Numbered from the stretch's first letter, positions 35,461-44,137 are shown. The stretch: 64,000 bases of DNA from Lysinibacillus xylanilyticus (GCF_001183605.1 NZ_LFXJ01000006.1:4348-68347); one strand, 5' to 3'. The notes: a model not told the origin generated them from the sequence alone. A program made the numbers and translations.

Positions 35461-37100
35461 AGCCAGCTAGAAGATTAACACTTCGTTTTGTATCTTATTT
35501 CATCATTTTTTATTTACTAATCATTGCAGGTTTTATTATAAGCTTGGTGTTGTTTGCAATCTTTATCAATCGTCATGTCGGTGACGATATTCATATAATG
35601 AGTTCCTCTGAAATTAAAGATGATGCAGTCGTGGAAGAAGGAGAATCTATTAAGATTGCTGATTATTTAGTGAAGCGAGCTAAGGAGAACTTAGGGGAAT
35701 TATATTTGTTCGATAATTCGATGGACATTGTTGATTACACGGGAGATACATGTGAACTATGTAGTATGACAGATAACGAAATAATGACTCTTAAAAGGCC
35801 GGGAATGCACACGTGGGAGATTCCTAAATACCACTTGTTATTCCTCCCGGCCTTACCTGTCCAACCGCTTTTTGAGGAAGTAGTTCGGGATTGGAAGGAG
35901 AAAGGAGAGGTTTCTTCAGAACTGCTCCAGCATTTACAGGATAAGAAGGCCTCAGTTGAAATCTATAATGAACAGTGGGATCGGGTAGAAGTCATTGGTG
36001 AGCGCTACAAAAAACTCTATAAGCCTCAATTGCTGGAAGAGAACTACGATATTTTTGAGTATAAAGAGCTTTCGCGAAATGTTGCTTTAGAGGATGGCTC
36101 GACACTAGTTGTGCGTATGCCAAACCCATCATATAAGCCATTTGACGAGCCTTTTAATAAAGCGATGGTTTTATTTGTTTCCATCTTCTTTGGTGGTCAT
36201 ATTATATTGTTATTAGGGATCGTCTTTTTATCGATTAGCATTTCCCGTCAATTTGTTCGTCCGCTTGTTTATGTAATATCTCGTATCGAACGGCTAACGC
36301 AGTTTGACTACAGTAAAGTGAGAGATAAAAGTATCCATCATCGAGAGACAGGGAAGTTAAAGAAGAAATTTAAATTATTCCAGCCAGTTGATGAATCGAT
36401 TAATAATTTATCAAAACGCCTTTCCTCCAATGAAAGGCAAATTAAGCATGCAGAGCAATTACGTGAGGAATGGATAACAGGCTTATCCCATGATTTAAAG
36501 ACACCGTTAAGCTCTATTTATGGTTATTCAACAATGCTTGCTTCTGAGGACTATGAGTGGACAAAGGAAGAAATGCGCGTCTTCGCAACTACGATGCAGG
36601 AGAAGGCGACGTATATGGATGCTCTAATACGAGACTTAACATATACGTACCAATTAAAAAATAAAGCGATACAGCTTGAAAAAGTGCTATTACCACTTAA
36701 CGTATGGTTACCTCAATTTGCAGATGAGCAAGTGTCTGTAAAGGTTTATGGGGATGTCGTGCTTGAAGCGGACGAGCTTTTATTAAAGCGTATTTTAGAT
36801 AACCTTATAACCAATGCTAAAAAATATACTCCTGAAGGTACAAAGGTGAACGTAGAAGCGCAAAATATAGGCCAAGAGATTATGCTGACAATCGCCGACC
36901 AAGGTCCAGGAATTCCTCAAGAGGAGCTCGATAATCTGTTTGAGCGATATTATCGTGGTACTAATACTACGGATGAAACGGCGGGTACAGGTCTAGGATT
37001 GGCTATTACTAAGCAGTTAATTGATTTACACAATGGTACCATTAGTGTCCAATCAGGAGCTGAAGGTACAGTCTTTGTGATGAAGTTTAAATGTAAGTAG
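35457..37100 (+). CDS. Membrane sensor histidine kinase
   Basis: 547 aa. Membrane helices at about 13-37 and 237-262 enclose a roughly 200-residue extracytoplasmic domain. Then a HAMP-like linker, HisKA with His345 in WITGLSHDLKTPLSSIYGYS, and HATPase with NLITNAKKYTPEG, DQGPGIP and GTGLGLAI. ATG overlaps the regulator stop codon by four bases (ATGA). The signal is unknown; Cys99 and Cys102 (CELC) in the sensor domain might form a disulfide. Confidence 0.9.
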   Translation: MKPARRLTLRFVSYFIIFYLLIIAGFIISLVLFAIFINRHVGDDIHIMSSSEIKDDAVVEEGESIKIADYLVKRAKENLGELYLFDNSMDIVDYTGDTCELCSMTDNEIMTLKRPGMHTWEIPKYHLLFLPALPVQPLFEEVVRDWKEKGEVSSELLQHLQDKKASVEIYNEQWDRVEVIGERYKKLYKPQLLEENYDIFEYKELSRNVALEDGSTLVVRMPNPSYKPFDEPFNKAMVLFVSIFFGGHIILLLGIVFLSISISRQFVRPLVYVISRIERLTQFDYSKVRDKSIHHRETGKLKKKFKLFQPVDESINNLSKRLSSNERQIKHAEQLREEWITGLSHDLKTPLSSIYGYSTMLASEDYEWTKEEMRVFATTMQEKATYMDALIRDLTYTYQLKNKAIQLEKVLLPLNVWLPQFADEQVSVKVYGDVVLEADELLLKRILDNLITNAKKYTPEGTKVNVEAQNIGQEIMLTIADQGPGIPQEELDNLFERYYRGTNTTDETAGTGLGLAITKQLIDLHNGTISVQSGAEGTVFVMKFKCK

Positions 37101-37109
37101 TAGTGTTTT

Positions 37110-37150
37110 GGCCTCAAAGAATCAACCCCACGTTATGATAATGAGCTAGT
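37110..37150. repeat. Family B repeat, right-tail fragment
   Basis: GAATCAACCCCACGTTATGA matches the tail found after the right arm of other family B copies. Confidence 0.5.
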
Positions 37151-37187
37151 TCTTGATTGATAAAGTAAAGAAAACACTGTTAATTTT

Positions 37188-37230
37188 GGCAGTACAAGTG
37201 ATGAAACATTCACCTTGTACTGCCTTTTTG
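37188..37230 (+). terminator. Terminator after the kinase gene
   Basis: GGCAGTACAAG / CTTGTACTGCC-type stem with TTTTTG. Confidence 0.9.
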
Positions 37231-37259
37231 TGCTATTTGAGTATTAGGATGTAATTTTT

Positions 37260-37304
37260 TAGGGGATTACCCCTATATGAACAGCTCTCTCTTATACCTA
37301 TTAT
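37260..37304 (+). promoter_or_regulatory. sqr promoter with TAGGGG-ATTA-CCCCTA palindrome
   Basis: Perfect 6-4-6 inverted repeat at 37260-37275, immediately followed by a weak -35-like TATGAA (37276-37281), a 17-base spacer and -10 TATTAT (37299-37304). The same geometry occurs before the tauE-cydABS operon. The placement, touching a poor -35, suggests an activator site. Confidence 0.65.
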
Positions 37305-37355
37305 TAAGGTGTAAAAGTTGTATACGAAAGACAGCATGATAAGGAGGATATACAC

Positions 37356-38549
37356 ATGAAGACTTCTTTTAAAGTAGTCATCGTTGGAGGAGGAACTGCT
37401 GGCATTTCAGTAGCTGCACGTTTACTTCGTCAATCTCATTCGCTTCAAGGGGAGATTGCCATCATAGATCCTGCACAAAAACATTATTATCAACCACTCT
37501 GGACATTGGTGGGAGGTGGTGCAGCAAATAAATGGGACTCTGAGCGTGAAATGAGGTCCGTTATTCCTAAAGGAGCTGTTTGGTTAAAAGAAGCTGTTAG
37601 TAGTTTTGATCCCAATCAAAATCAGGTACTAACACAAGATGGTACAACATACACGTATGATTTTTTAGTAGTCGCTGGTGGGATAGAGATTAACTGGGGT
37701 GCTATTAAAGGGCTAAAAGAAGCACTTGGGACTAAAAGTGTATGCAGTAACTACTCTTTTAAGCATGTAGATTATACGTGGGAAACGATCCGTAATTTTA
37801 AGGAGGGAACAGCATTATTTACACATCCGAACTCTCCGGTAAAATGTGGCGGTGCACCACAAAAAATTATGCATTTAGCAGAGGACTATTTTAATAACGT
37901 CAATGTTCGTGGCAATATTAACGTTATTTTTGGTTCGGCCAATCCAGCAATTTTCGATGTTCTAAAATATCGAGAAGCACTTGAAAAGGTAATTGAGCGA
38001 AAAAATATTGATGCTCGATTCCGTCGTAATTTGATTGAAATTAAGGCGGATGAAAAAATAGCTATCTTTGAAAATTTAGATACGGGCATATTAGAAGAAA
38101 TTAAATACGACATGATTCATGTGACACCTTATATGTGTTCACCTGAATTTATTCGAACAAGTGCATTAGCAGACGAATGTGGCTGGGTAGATGTCGACAA
38201 ATTTACTTTGCAACATAAAAAGTATAGCAATGTGTTTGGAATAGGTGACAATGCCAATCTCCCGACTTCCAAAACGGGTGCAGCTATACGCAAGCAAGCA
38301 CCTGTTGTTGCACAAAATCTTATTTCTTTAATGCGACAACAGCCGATGACACAAATGTATAATGGCTACTCTTCTTGCCCGATTGTAACAGGCTACAACA
38401 AACTGATATTAGCTGAGTTTGATTACAATAAAGAGCCTGTCGAATCTATGCCTTTTAACCAAGCTGTGGAAAGATCCAGTATGTATTTCATGAAAAAGGA
38501 TTTACTGCCTGTCATGTACTGGGATGGCATGTTGAAAGGAACAATGTAA
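37356..38549 (+). CDS. sqr: Sulfide:quinone oxidoreductase
   Basis: 397 aa FAD flavoprotein that oxidises sulfide and passes electrons to the membrane quinone pool, yielding persulfide. N-terminal Rossmann motif VVIVGGGTAGISVAARLL. Cys164 in SPVKCGGAPQKI and Cys341 in SSCPIVTGY match the catalytic pair of type II SQRs (the SQOR/S. aureus cst branch); Cys130, 261 and 275 are extra. Second FAD motif GIGDNANLPTSKTGAA. AAGGAGG precedes ATG 37356. First gene of an operon with DUF1641 and CstB-like genes. Confidence 0.93.
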   Translation: MKTSFKVVIVGGGTAGISVAARLLRQSHSLQGEIAIIDPAQKHYYQPLWTLVGGGAANKWDSEREMRSVIPKGAVWLKEAVSSFDPNQNQVLTQDGTTYTYDFLVVAGGIEINWGAIKGLKEALGTKSVCSNYSFKHVDYTWETIRNFKEGTALFTHPNSPVKCGGAPQKIMHLAEDYFNNVNVRGNINVIFGSANPAIFDVLKYREALEKVIERKNIDARFRRNLIEIKADEKIAIFENLDTGILEEIKYDMIHVTPYMCSPEFIRTSALADECGWVDVDKFTLQHKKYSNVFGIGDNANLPTSKTGAAIRKQAPVVAQNLISLMRQQPMTQMYNGYSSCPIVTGYNKLILAEFDYNKEPVESMPFNQAVERSSMYFMKKDLLPVMYWDGMLKGTM

Positions 38550-38574
38550 TTACAAATGAAGGGAGGCGACAAGC

Positions 38575-39138
38575 ATGGCTAATGCAACGGTAAGTATGAG
38601 CGAAGAATTATATCAAATAATCGAAATGCTTGAGAAACCAGAAGTTCGGCACTCTTTGCAGCGATTGTTGGATAAATTACCGAATTTAGAGCAAACGATA
38701 GATTCAGCTGAAAATGTTGTGGATTTTGGAAAAGCAGTACTGACGGATGAAAAGACAATAGATCGATACGAACAATTTGTCACTACTTATAATGTAGGCT
38801 CAGAAACGATAACAGCTATTGTACAGCTTATAGAGAAATTGCCAAAGCTTGTTCAAATCATTCATCAGTTAGAAAACATCGTTGATTTTGGAAAAGCAGT
38901 ACTTCGAGATAAACAAACGACAGAATATACAATGAATAATTTAAAGAGCTATATCGATCCGTATGTTGAAAAAGGAAAGACAGGTTTGGATTTCTTAAAA
39001 ATGGTACAGCAAAGAGCAGAAGAAAAGCCTCAGCATATTAATGTTTTTTCAATTGTCAAATGGCTGAAAGATCCTGCTGTTCAAAAAACACTGAATTATG
39101 TCCAATCGGCATTAGATATTTTAAAAGAAAAAAATTGA
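38575..39138 (+). CDS. DUF1641 protein with internal duplication
   Basis: 187 aa helical soluble protein. The family core is visible at both ends (MLEKPEVRHSLQRLLDKLPN and WLKDPAVQKTLNYVQSALDI). In between, a segment is duplicated: SAENVVDFGKAVLTDEKT and LENIVDFGKAVLRDKQT. This makes it longer than its paralogue YjlC at 53006 (142 aa). Lies 25 bases after sqr and 20 before cstB with GGAGG at its start, so it is co-expressed. Probably an accessory or membrane-docking partner of the quinone reductase. Confidence 0.88.
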   Translation: MANATVSMSEELYQIIEMLEKPEVRHSLQRLLDKLPNLEQTIDSAENVVDFGKAVLTDEKTIDRYEQFVTTYNVGSETITAIVQLIEKLPKLVQIIHQLENIVDFGKAVLRDKQTTEYTMNNLKSYIDPYVEKGKTGLDFLKMVQQRAEEKPQHINVFSIVKWLKDPAVQKTLNYVQSALDILKEKN

Positions 39139-39158
39139 GTATAAAGGGGAGTTTAAAC

Positions 39159-40580
39159 ATGTTATTACGATATTTTTACGATGAAAAATTAGCACATGCT
39201 TCTTATGTTGTGGGATGTCAGGCGAAGGGAGAAATGGTTATCGTTGATCCGATGCGTAACATTGAACCCTATCTTGCATTAGCAGAAAAAGAGAAGATGC
39301 AAATTGTTGGCGCATTAGAAACGCATATCCATGCTGATTTTGTAGCAGGGTCTCGTGAGTTAGCAGACCGTGTTGGAACAAAGATGTATATTTCCGATGA
39401 AGGGGATGCTGATTGGAAGTATCAAAATCTGGAAGGCATTCCTCATCAATTATTAAAAGATGGTGATGAATTTAGTATAGGTAATCTTATCTTTAAAGTT
39501 ATGCACACACCTGGGCATACGCCTGAAAGTATCTCCTTCTTATTAACGGATCGTGGCGGCGTAGCAGATAAACCAATGGGGATTTTTACGGGTGACTTTG
39601 TCTTTGTAGGTGATATTGGACGCCCTGATTTATTAGAAAAAGCTGCTGGGATTCAGGGTACATCACTATCTGGCGCAAGAGCAATGTTTAAATCATTAGA
39701 GCGCTTTAAGGATTTACCAGATTACATGCAGCTTTGGCCGGCTCATGGAGCAGGTAGTGCTTGCGGTAAAGCACTAGGAGCAGTGCCGTCCTCAACAGTT
39801 GGGTATGAGAAGCAATTCAACTGGGCTATGCAATTTGATGATGAACAAAAATTTATTGACGCGTTACTAGATGGCCAACCGGAGCCTCCTTATTATTTCG
39901 CTGTTATGAAGCGTGTCAATAAAGTAGGGATAGAGCTTATTAAGAACCTAACGCCAGTGAAGGTCGTGTCAAGCTATGAAGAAATTGTTCAACTTCTTGC
40001 AGATGGAAAGCAAGTTATTGATACACGTCCAGCGGAAGATTTCTCACAAGGATTTATCGCCGGTACACTAAACATTCCTTACAATAATTCATTGACAAAT
40101 TGGGCTGGCTGGCTAGTAGATTATACAAAACCATTATATTTACTAGTTAATCTTTCGCAACTAGATAATATTTTAATGGCTTTACGTTCTATAGGTATCG
40201 ACAATGTTGTTGGCTATGGGGATGTATCGAAAGTTTTGGAAGAGGCTACTTCTCTAGAAAGTTATGAAAATATAACGCCTTTAGAAGCGAAACCATTAAT
40301 TGAAAGTGAACAAGTTTATGTGCTTGATGTGCGCAATCAAACAGAGTATGATGCGGGGCATATTGAAAACGCTCAGCATATTATGGTTGGTACATTATCT
40401 AAACGTTTAGATGAATTGCAAACAGATAAAAAAATTGTTGTACAATGTCAAGGCGGCGCTCGTTCTGCAATTGCTGTAAGTGTACTGAAAGCAAATGGCA
40501 TTCATAACATTGTAAATTTAACGGGCGGTTATATGGCATGGCAACAAGAGGTAATGGCTAAAAAAGAAAGTTTTATTTAA
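39159..40580 (+). CDS. cstB: CstB-like persulfide dioxygenase with pseudo-rhodanese and rhodanese domains
   Basis: 473 aa. Metallo-beta-lactamase-fold dioxygenase (1-250) with metal motifs THIHADFVAG, HTPGHTPES and TGDFVFVGD. A rhodanese-like middle domain without cysteine (about 268-355) follows, then a C-terminal rhodanese (about 365-470) with catalytic Cys430 in VVQCQGGARSA. This is the domain order of S. aureus CstB, which oxidises low-molecular-weight persulfides and makes thiosulfate. ATG 39159 follows AAAGGGGAG; the frame extends 33 codons upstream but only inside the previous gene. Takes the persulfide produced by SQR. Confidence 0.92.
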   Translation: MLLRYFYDEKLAHASYVVGCQAKGEMVIVDPMRNIEPYLALAEKEKMQIVGALETHIHADFVAGSRELADRVGTKMYISDEGDADWKYQNLEGIPHQLLKDGDEFSIGNLIFKVMHTPGHTPESISFLLTDRGGVADKPMGIFTGDFVFVGDIGRPDLLEKAAGIQGTSLSGARAMFKSLERFKDLPDYMQLWPAHGAGSACGKALGAVPSSTVGYEKQFNWAMQFDDEQKFIDALLDGQPEPPYYFAVMKRVNKVGIELIKNLTPVKVVSSYEEIVQLLADGKQVIDTRPAEDFSQGFIAGTLNIPYNNSLTNWAGWLVDYTKPLYLLVNLSQLDNILMALRSIGIDNVVGYGDVSKVLEEATSLESYENITPLEAKPLIESEQVYVLDVRNQTEYDAGHIENAQHIMVGTLSKRLDELQTDKKIVVQCQGGARSAIAVSVLKANGIHNIVNLTGGYMAWQQEVMAKKESFI

Positions 40581-40593
40581 AGAGGTTGTTCTA

Positions 40594-40641
40594 AAAGAAA
40601 AATAGCATACTAGTAATCCTAGTCTGCTATTTTTCTTTGCT
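40594..40641 (+). terminator. Terminator of the sqr operon
   Basis: 14-bp perfect stem AAAGAAAAATAGCA / TGCTATTTTTCTTT, usable in either direction. Confidence 0.88.
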
Positions 40642-40761
40642 TAGCACTTTGGAAGATGAGAAGTATAAATCGTTATGTTTAATTAAAATGGATTATGAGA
40701 CTCGTCTGTGAAAGCTAAACGGATTTAGACAACCTTTTTTCTCGTTAAAAGGGGTTAAAAA

Positions 40762-41100
40762 ATGATTATTGCAAGTTTGAGTATATTCCTTCTTATTATT
40801 GGTAGAATTATTTATAAACGCCATGTCCCAGTGCGTCAAATACAGGAGTGTTTACCGCGAGAGTTAAATGCGGGAACGGCGATAGTGGATGTACGTGATT
40901 ATAATGATTCTTACAAATCACCTACACCAAATGCATTAAATTTACCAATTTCCTATTTGGTCCGTCACATACATGAACTACCAAAAAAGCCCCTTCATAT
41001 TATTGCATCAACACAGCTAGAAAAAAATATGAGTGTTCGTATCATTCGGAAAGCAGGGCATGAAGTTAATAGTTATAGCTTGATAGAAGAAAAAGTATAG
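40762..41100 (+). CDS. Membrane-anchored rhodanese-like protein lacking the catalytic cysteine
   Basis: 112 aa. One N-terminal membrane helix (about 2-18), then a rhodanese fold (AIVDVRDYNDSYKSPTPNAL, PISYL, HELPKKPLHIIAST). Where active rhodaneses have Cys-x-x-Gly-x-Arg, this has STQLEKN, so it cannot carry a persulfide and there is no cysteine in the protein. Possibly binds sulfur-carrier partners or signals to the kinase encoded 82 bases downstream. AAAGGGG precedes ATG 40762. Confidence 0.82.
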   Translation: MIIASLSIFLLIIGRIIYKRHVPVRQIQECLPRELNAGTAIVDVRDYNDSYKSPTPNALNLPISYLVRHIHELPKKPLHIIASTQLEKNMSVRIIRKAGHEVNSYSLIEEKV

Positions 41101-41182
41101 GACAAAGTATGCTGGTTGGTAACTTAAAGGAATGCATTGATTCTTGTTGTGCTTTCAATTTTAAGTCTGGAGTGTGTTTAAG

Positions 41183-42211
41183 TTGGAGAAAGAACAGCTA
41201 TATTTACAGCAAATATTTCAATATATTCAAGATGGAATTATGATTATGAATCACAAACGTGAGATTTTAATGATGAATCCCTCGGCGGAGCGGTTAACAG
41301 GATGGAAATTAGGAGATCGAGTGCCCTTTTGTTCATTTTGTGAAAACCGTCAAAAGTCTCCAAGCGAACATACATGTTATTTAATAGAGCATAATGAGAT
41401 TCCCTATTTTTTATCGAAAATGCCGACGTATCATGGGAGTAAGATAGATGTTGAAATGAGCACGGCATTGATGTATACAGACGGTAAAGCGAACGAGCAA
41501 GAGTTTCTGCTTGTATTGCGAGATCAGACTCTTCAGTTAAAGGAAGAAGAGGCCCGGATTTCAAAGCTTATTATTAAAAAGCTGATTGAGGCAAAAGAGG
41601 AGGAACATAAAAGGCTTGCGCAGGAATTACATGATGGCGTTGGCCAATCATTATATACAGTATCTGTTGCACTACAAGCGATTGAATCTTATGTCAAAGA
41701 CAATGAAAAGCTAAATACGTATATTGAAGAAGTACGCAATGAGCTAGAGCAAGTAATGAATGATATTAAATTGTACTCTTATCAACTTCGCCCTCATAGC
41801 ATTGATCAGTTAGGGATTACACCTACATTAGGCACCCTTGTCGATTCCGTGCAAAAGGTACATCCTGATATTGCTATATCGTTCGAAACAGATTTTGAAG
41901 AACGTTGTCATCCATCTGTGGAAATCAATATTTATCGCGTCGTACAGGAGGCTTTACACAATATTACTAAATATGCCAAAGCTTCTAAAGTCGTCATTCG
42001 GCTCGAAAAGAAAGCTACAAATTTAACGCTCAATATAGAAGATGATGGCGTAGGATTTAATCTACGGCAAGTGAAAAAAGAAGGGCTTGGCTTAAAGCAT
42101 ATGGAGGAGAGAATTACATTGTTAGGGGGATTTTTTAATATTACTTCAGCTCACGATAAAGGTACACAAATTAGCATTCAAGTTCCTAATTGGAAGGATG
42201 ACTTTAGATGA
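41183..42211 (+). CDS. NreB-like cytosolic sensor histidine kinase with PAS domain
   Basis: 342 aa, no membrane helix. PAS domain (about 5-115) carries Cys50, Cys53 and Cys65, spaced Cys-x2-Cys-x11-Cys as in the iron-sulfur oxygen sensor NreB. The expected fourth Cys three residues on is Ile68. HisKA_3 with His150 in AQELHDGVGQSLY, then HATPase (NITKYAKAS, DDGVGF, GLKHMEER). Start TTG 41183 with GGAG 10 bases upstream. Overlaps the regulator gene by four bases. Likely senses oxygen, redox or a sulfur species for the flanking sulfide/oxidase operons. Confidence 0.88.
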   Translation: MEKEQLYLQQIFQYIQDGIMIMNHKREILMMNPSAERLTGWKLGDRVPFCSFCENRQKSPSEHTCYLIEHNEIPYFLSKMPTYHGSKIDVEMSTALMYTDGKANEQEFLLVLRDQTLQLKEEEARISKLIIKKLIEAKEEEHKRLAQELHDGVGQSLYTVSVALQAIESYVKDNEKLNTYIEEVRNELEQVMNDIKLYSYQLRPHSIDQLGITPTLGTLVDSVQKVHPDIAISFETDFEERCHPSVEINIYRVVQEALHNITKYAKASKVVIRLEKKATNLTLNIEDDGVGFNLRQVKKEGLGLKHMEERITLLGGFFNITSAHDKGTQISIQVPNWKDDFR

Positions 42212-42840
42212 TTCGTGTTTTAGTAGTAGATGATCATGTGCTAATCCGTAAAGGAATTGTTCTTTTGTTGGAAAATTATTTAGATATAGAGGTTGTGGGT
42301 GAAGCGGGTGATGGAGCGGAGGCGATCACTCAGGCAATATCATTAAACCCGGATGTCGTTTTGATGGACGTATCCATTCCAAATGGGTTAGATGGATTTA
42401 CGGCTACTCAAGAAATTCATAAGCAAATGCCTAACGTGAAAATTATTATGTTAACAATGCACAATGAAGTTGCTTATATTCAAAAAGCGATTGCTGTTGA
42501 AGCCCATGGCTATATTTTAAAAAATAGTCAAGGTGGAATTCTCTATGAGGCTATCCATGCTGTATATAGTGGTCGCGTATATTACAACGTTGGTATTCCG
42601 CAGGAGCAGATGGATAAATTATTTGAACATAAAGGGCATGAAGATCAATGCATTTTAACTGTGCGTGAGCAGGAGATAATGAGGTTAACAGTTCTAGGGT
42701 ATACGAATATCCAAATTGCTGGGCAGCTATATATAAGTAGTAAAACGGTTGAAAATCATAAATCGAATATTATGCAAAAGCTCGATTTAAGTAATAAAGC
42801 TGAGCTTATTCAGTATGGGCTTGCAAATAACTATATGTAA
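42208..42840 (+). CDS. NarL/FixJ-family response regulator (NreC-like)
   Basis: 210 aa. Receiver with phospho-acceptor Asp54 (DVVLMDVSIPNG), and LuxR-type helix-turn-helix (about 145-200: LTVREQEIMRLTVLGYTNIQ, YISSKTVENHKSNIMQKLDL). ATG 42208 overlaps the kinase stop. As an NreC-type protein it would bind an inverted repeat; the GC-rich palindromes before sqr and tauE are good candidates. Ends in its own terminator, so it forms a unit with the rhodanese-like and kinase genes. Confidence 0.92.
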   Translation: MIRVLVVDDHVLIRKGIVLLLENYLDIEVVGEAGDGAEAITQAISLNPDVVLMDVSIPNGLDGFTATQEIHKQMPNVKIIMLTMHNEVAYIQKAIAVEAHGYILKNSQGGILYEAIHAVYSGRVYYNVGIPQEQMDKLFEHKGHEDQCILTVREQEIMRLTVLGYTNIQIAGQLYISSKTVENHKSNIMQKLDLSNKAELIQYGLANNYM

Positions 42841-42904
42841 CAACTTGTTACTGTTGAAAACTGGTGCAATATGTAAAGTAAAATATATAGCTCTGCGGCA
42901 AAAT

Positions 42905-43010
42905 GAGGGGCTGATTTACGTTCCGACTAGGCGTTTTGTTGCTGACGCTTCGCTTTCGCACAGAGCAAAGCTTCTTGGGGCGTTCGATGAGACCCTGGAG
43001 TGCGAGCAAA
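42905..43010 (-). repeat. Family B repeat, minus-strand copy
   Basis: Reverse complement contains ACGCCCCAAGAAGCTTTGCT, GCGAAAGCGAAGCGTCAG and AGTCGGAACG, the family B core and right arm. Confidence 0.75.
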
Positions 43011-43076
43011 GTGACTTGCGTCAAGGTGAAATTGATGGACATACATTTTTTATAATTATTACTTTGCTGACAAGCT

Positions 43077-43108
43077 AAGATCACTTGAAAGATGAGTGAT
43101 CTTTTTTG
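43077..43108 (+). terminator. Terminator after the NreC-like regulator
   Basis: AAGATCACT / AGTGATCTT stem followed by TTTTTT. Confidence 0.88.
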
Positions 43109-43153
43109 TTTTTTAGGAATAATTTTCAATATTGTCACAGTGAGTAAAGCTAA

Positions 43154-43198
43154 TAGTGGAAAACCCCTATATGTCTGAAATTGTAGCAGGACTATACT
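43154..43198 (+). promoter_or_regulatory. tauE-cydABS promoter with TAGTGG-AAAA-CCCCTA repeat
   Basis: Imperfect 6-4-6 inverted repeat (43154-43169; one mismatch to the sqr version) followed by -35-like TATGTC (43170-43175), 17 bases, and -10 TATACT (43193-43198). Repeat start to -10 start is 39 bases, exactly as at sqr, and ACCCCTATATG is shared by both. Confidence 0.65.
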
Positions 43199-43231
43199 GA
43201 AAGCACATAAATAAAAGGAGATGCAAGCACA

Positions 43232-44008
43232 GTGGATATAACATTTATAATGGTGATTTTCCTGATTGGATTCGTTGGATCTTTTGTGTCCGGTATGTTG
43301 GGGATAGGCGGTTCAATCATTAAATACCCAATGCTACTATATATACCGCCACTTTTTGGCTTAGTCGCATTTTCAGCGCATGAAGTTTCAGGTATTAGTG
43401 CGGTACAAGTGTTTTTTGCTTCGATTGCAGGGGTTTGGGCGTATCGAAAAGGTGGATATCTTAATAAGCCACTCATTATTTATATGGGAGGAGCAATTTT
43501 AGCTGGTAGCTTTGTTGGGAGCTACGGGTCAATGTTTTTATCTGAAAACAGTGTGACTGTCGTCTACGGTATTTTAGCCCTGATTGCAGCTGTGATGATG
43601 TTTATTCCTAAGAAACAAATTGATGATAAGCCAATGAATGAAGTAACCTTCAACAAGCCGCTAGCAGCTATTTTAGCATTTATAGTTGGGATTGGTTCAG
43701 GGATTGTTGGTGCTGCAGGTGGTTTCTTACTTGTTCCGATAATGCTTGTTGTGCTTGGTATTCCAACGCGTATGACGATTGCAACTAGCCTAGCCATTAC
43801 GTTTATATCATCGATCGGAGGAACAATCGGAAAGTTAATGACAGGGCAAGTCGATTACTATTCTGCAGTAATTATGATAGTGGCAAGTTTACTTGCGGCT
43901 CCCCTTGGTGCAAAAATAGGTAAAAAAATGAATACAAAAATTTTGCAAAGTTTTTTAGCCGTACTCATCTTAGCGACAGCGATTAAAATTTGGGTTGATT
44001 TACTATGA
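43232..44008 (+). CDS. TauE/SafE-family exporter (probable sulfite or other sulfur anion)
   Basis: 258 aa with eight predicted helices in two repeats, each opening with a glycine-rich motif ([17 protein letters not shown] and [16 protein letters not shown]). The family exports sulfite, sulfoacetate or related anions. Placement beside sulfide-oxidation genes supports sulfite or thiosulfate. Start GTG 43232 after AAAGGAG with about 11 bases spacing. Its stop codon overlaps the ATG of a 39-aa peptide gene. Confidence 0.88.
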   Translation: MDITFIMVIFLIGFVGSFVSGMLGIGGSIIKYPMLLYIPPLFGLVAFSAHEVSGISAVQVFFASIAGVWAYRKGGYLNKPLIIYMGGAILAGSFVGSYGSMFLSENSVTVVYGILALIAAVMMFIPKKQIDDKPMNEVTFNKPLAAILAFIVGIGSGIVGAAGGFLLVPIMLVVLGIPTRMTIATSLAITFISSIGGTIGKLMTGQVDYYSAVIMIVASLLAAPLGAKIGKKMNTKILQSFLAVLILATAIKIWVDLL

Positions 44009-44124
44009 TGGAAAAACAAAAGGCTGCTGCATATAAATCGCATGAGAAAAAGCTGATAATTATAAGTTTTTTAGTAGCGGGGATAATGTTTCTTTCGATA
44101 ATTGGAAGAATTTTTGGTACCTAG
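44005..44124 (+). CDS. 39-aa single-helix membrane peptide
   Basis: Basic N-terminus ([16 protein letters not shown]) and one membrane helix (about 17-36). Two in-frame ATGs (44005, 44008) overlap or touch the tauE stop, and cydA starts 13 bases after its stop, so it is translated within the tauE-cyd operon. I do not recognise it. Could be an extra small subunit or assembly factor of the bd oxidase, or a partner of the exporter. Confidence 0.65.
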   Translation: MMEKQKAAAYKSHEKKLIIISFLVAGIMFLSIIGRIFGT

Positions 44125-44137
44125 GAGATGAAATAAA

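Noticed and set aside
41244-41564. 106-aa minus-strand ORF inside the kinase gene
   Set aside because: Opposite-strand shadow of a well-supported kinase.
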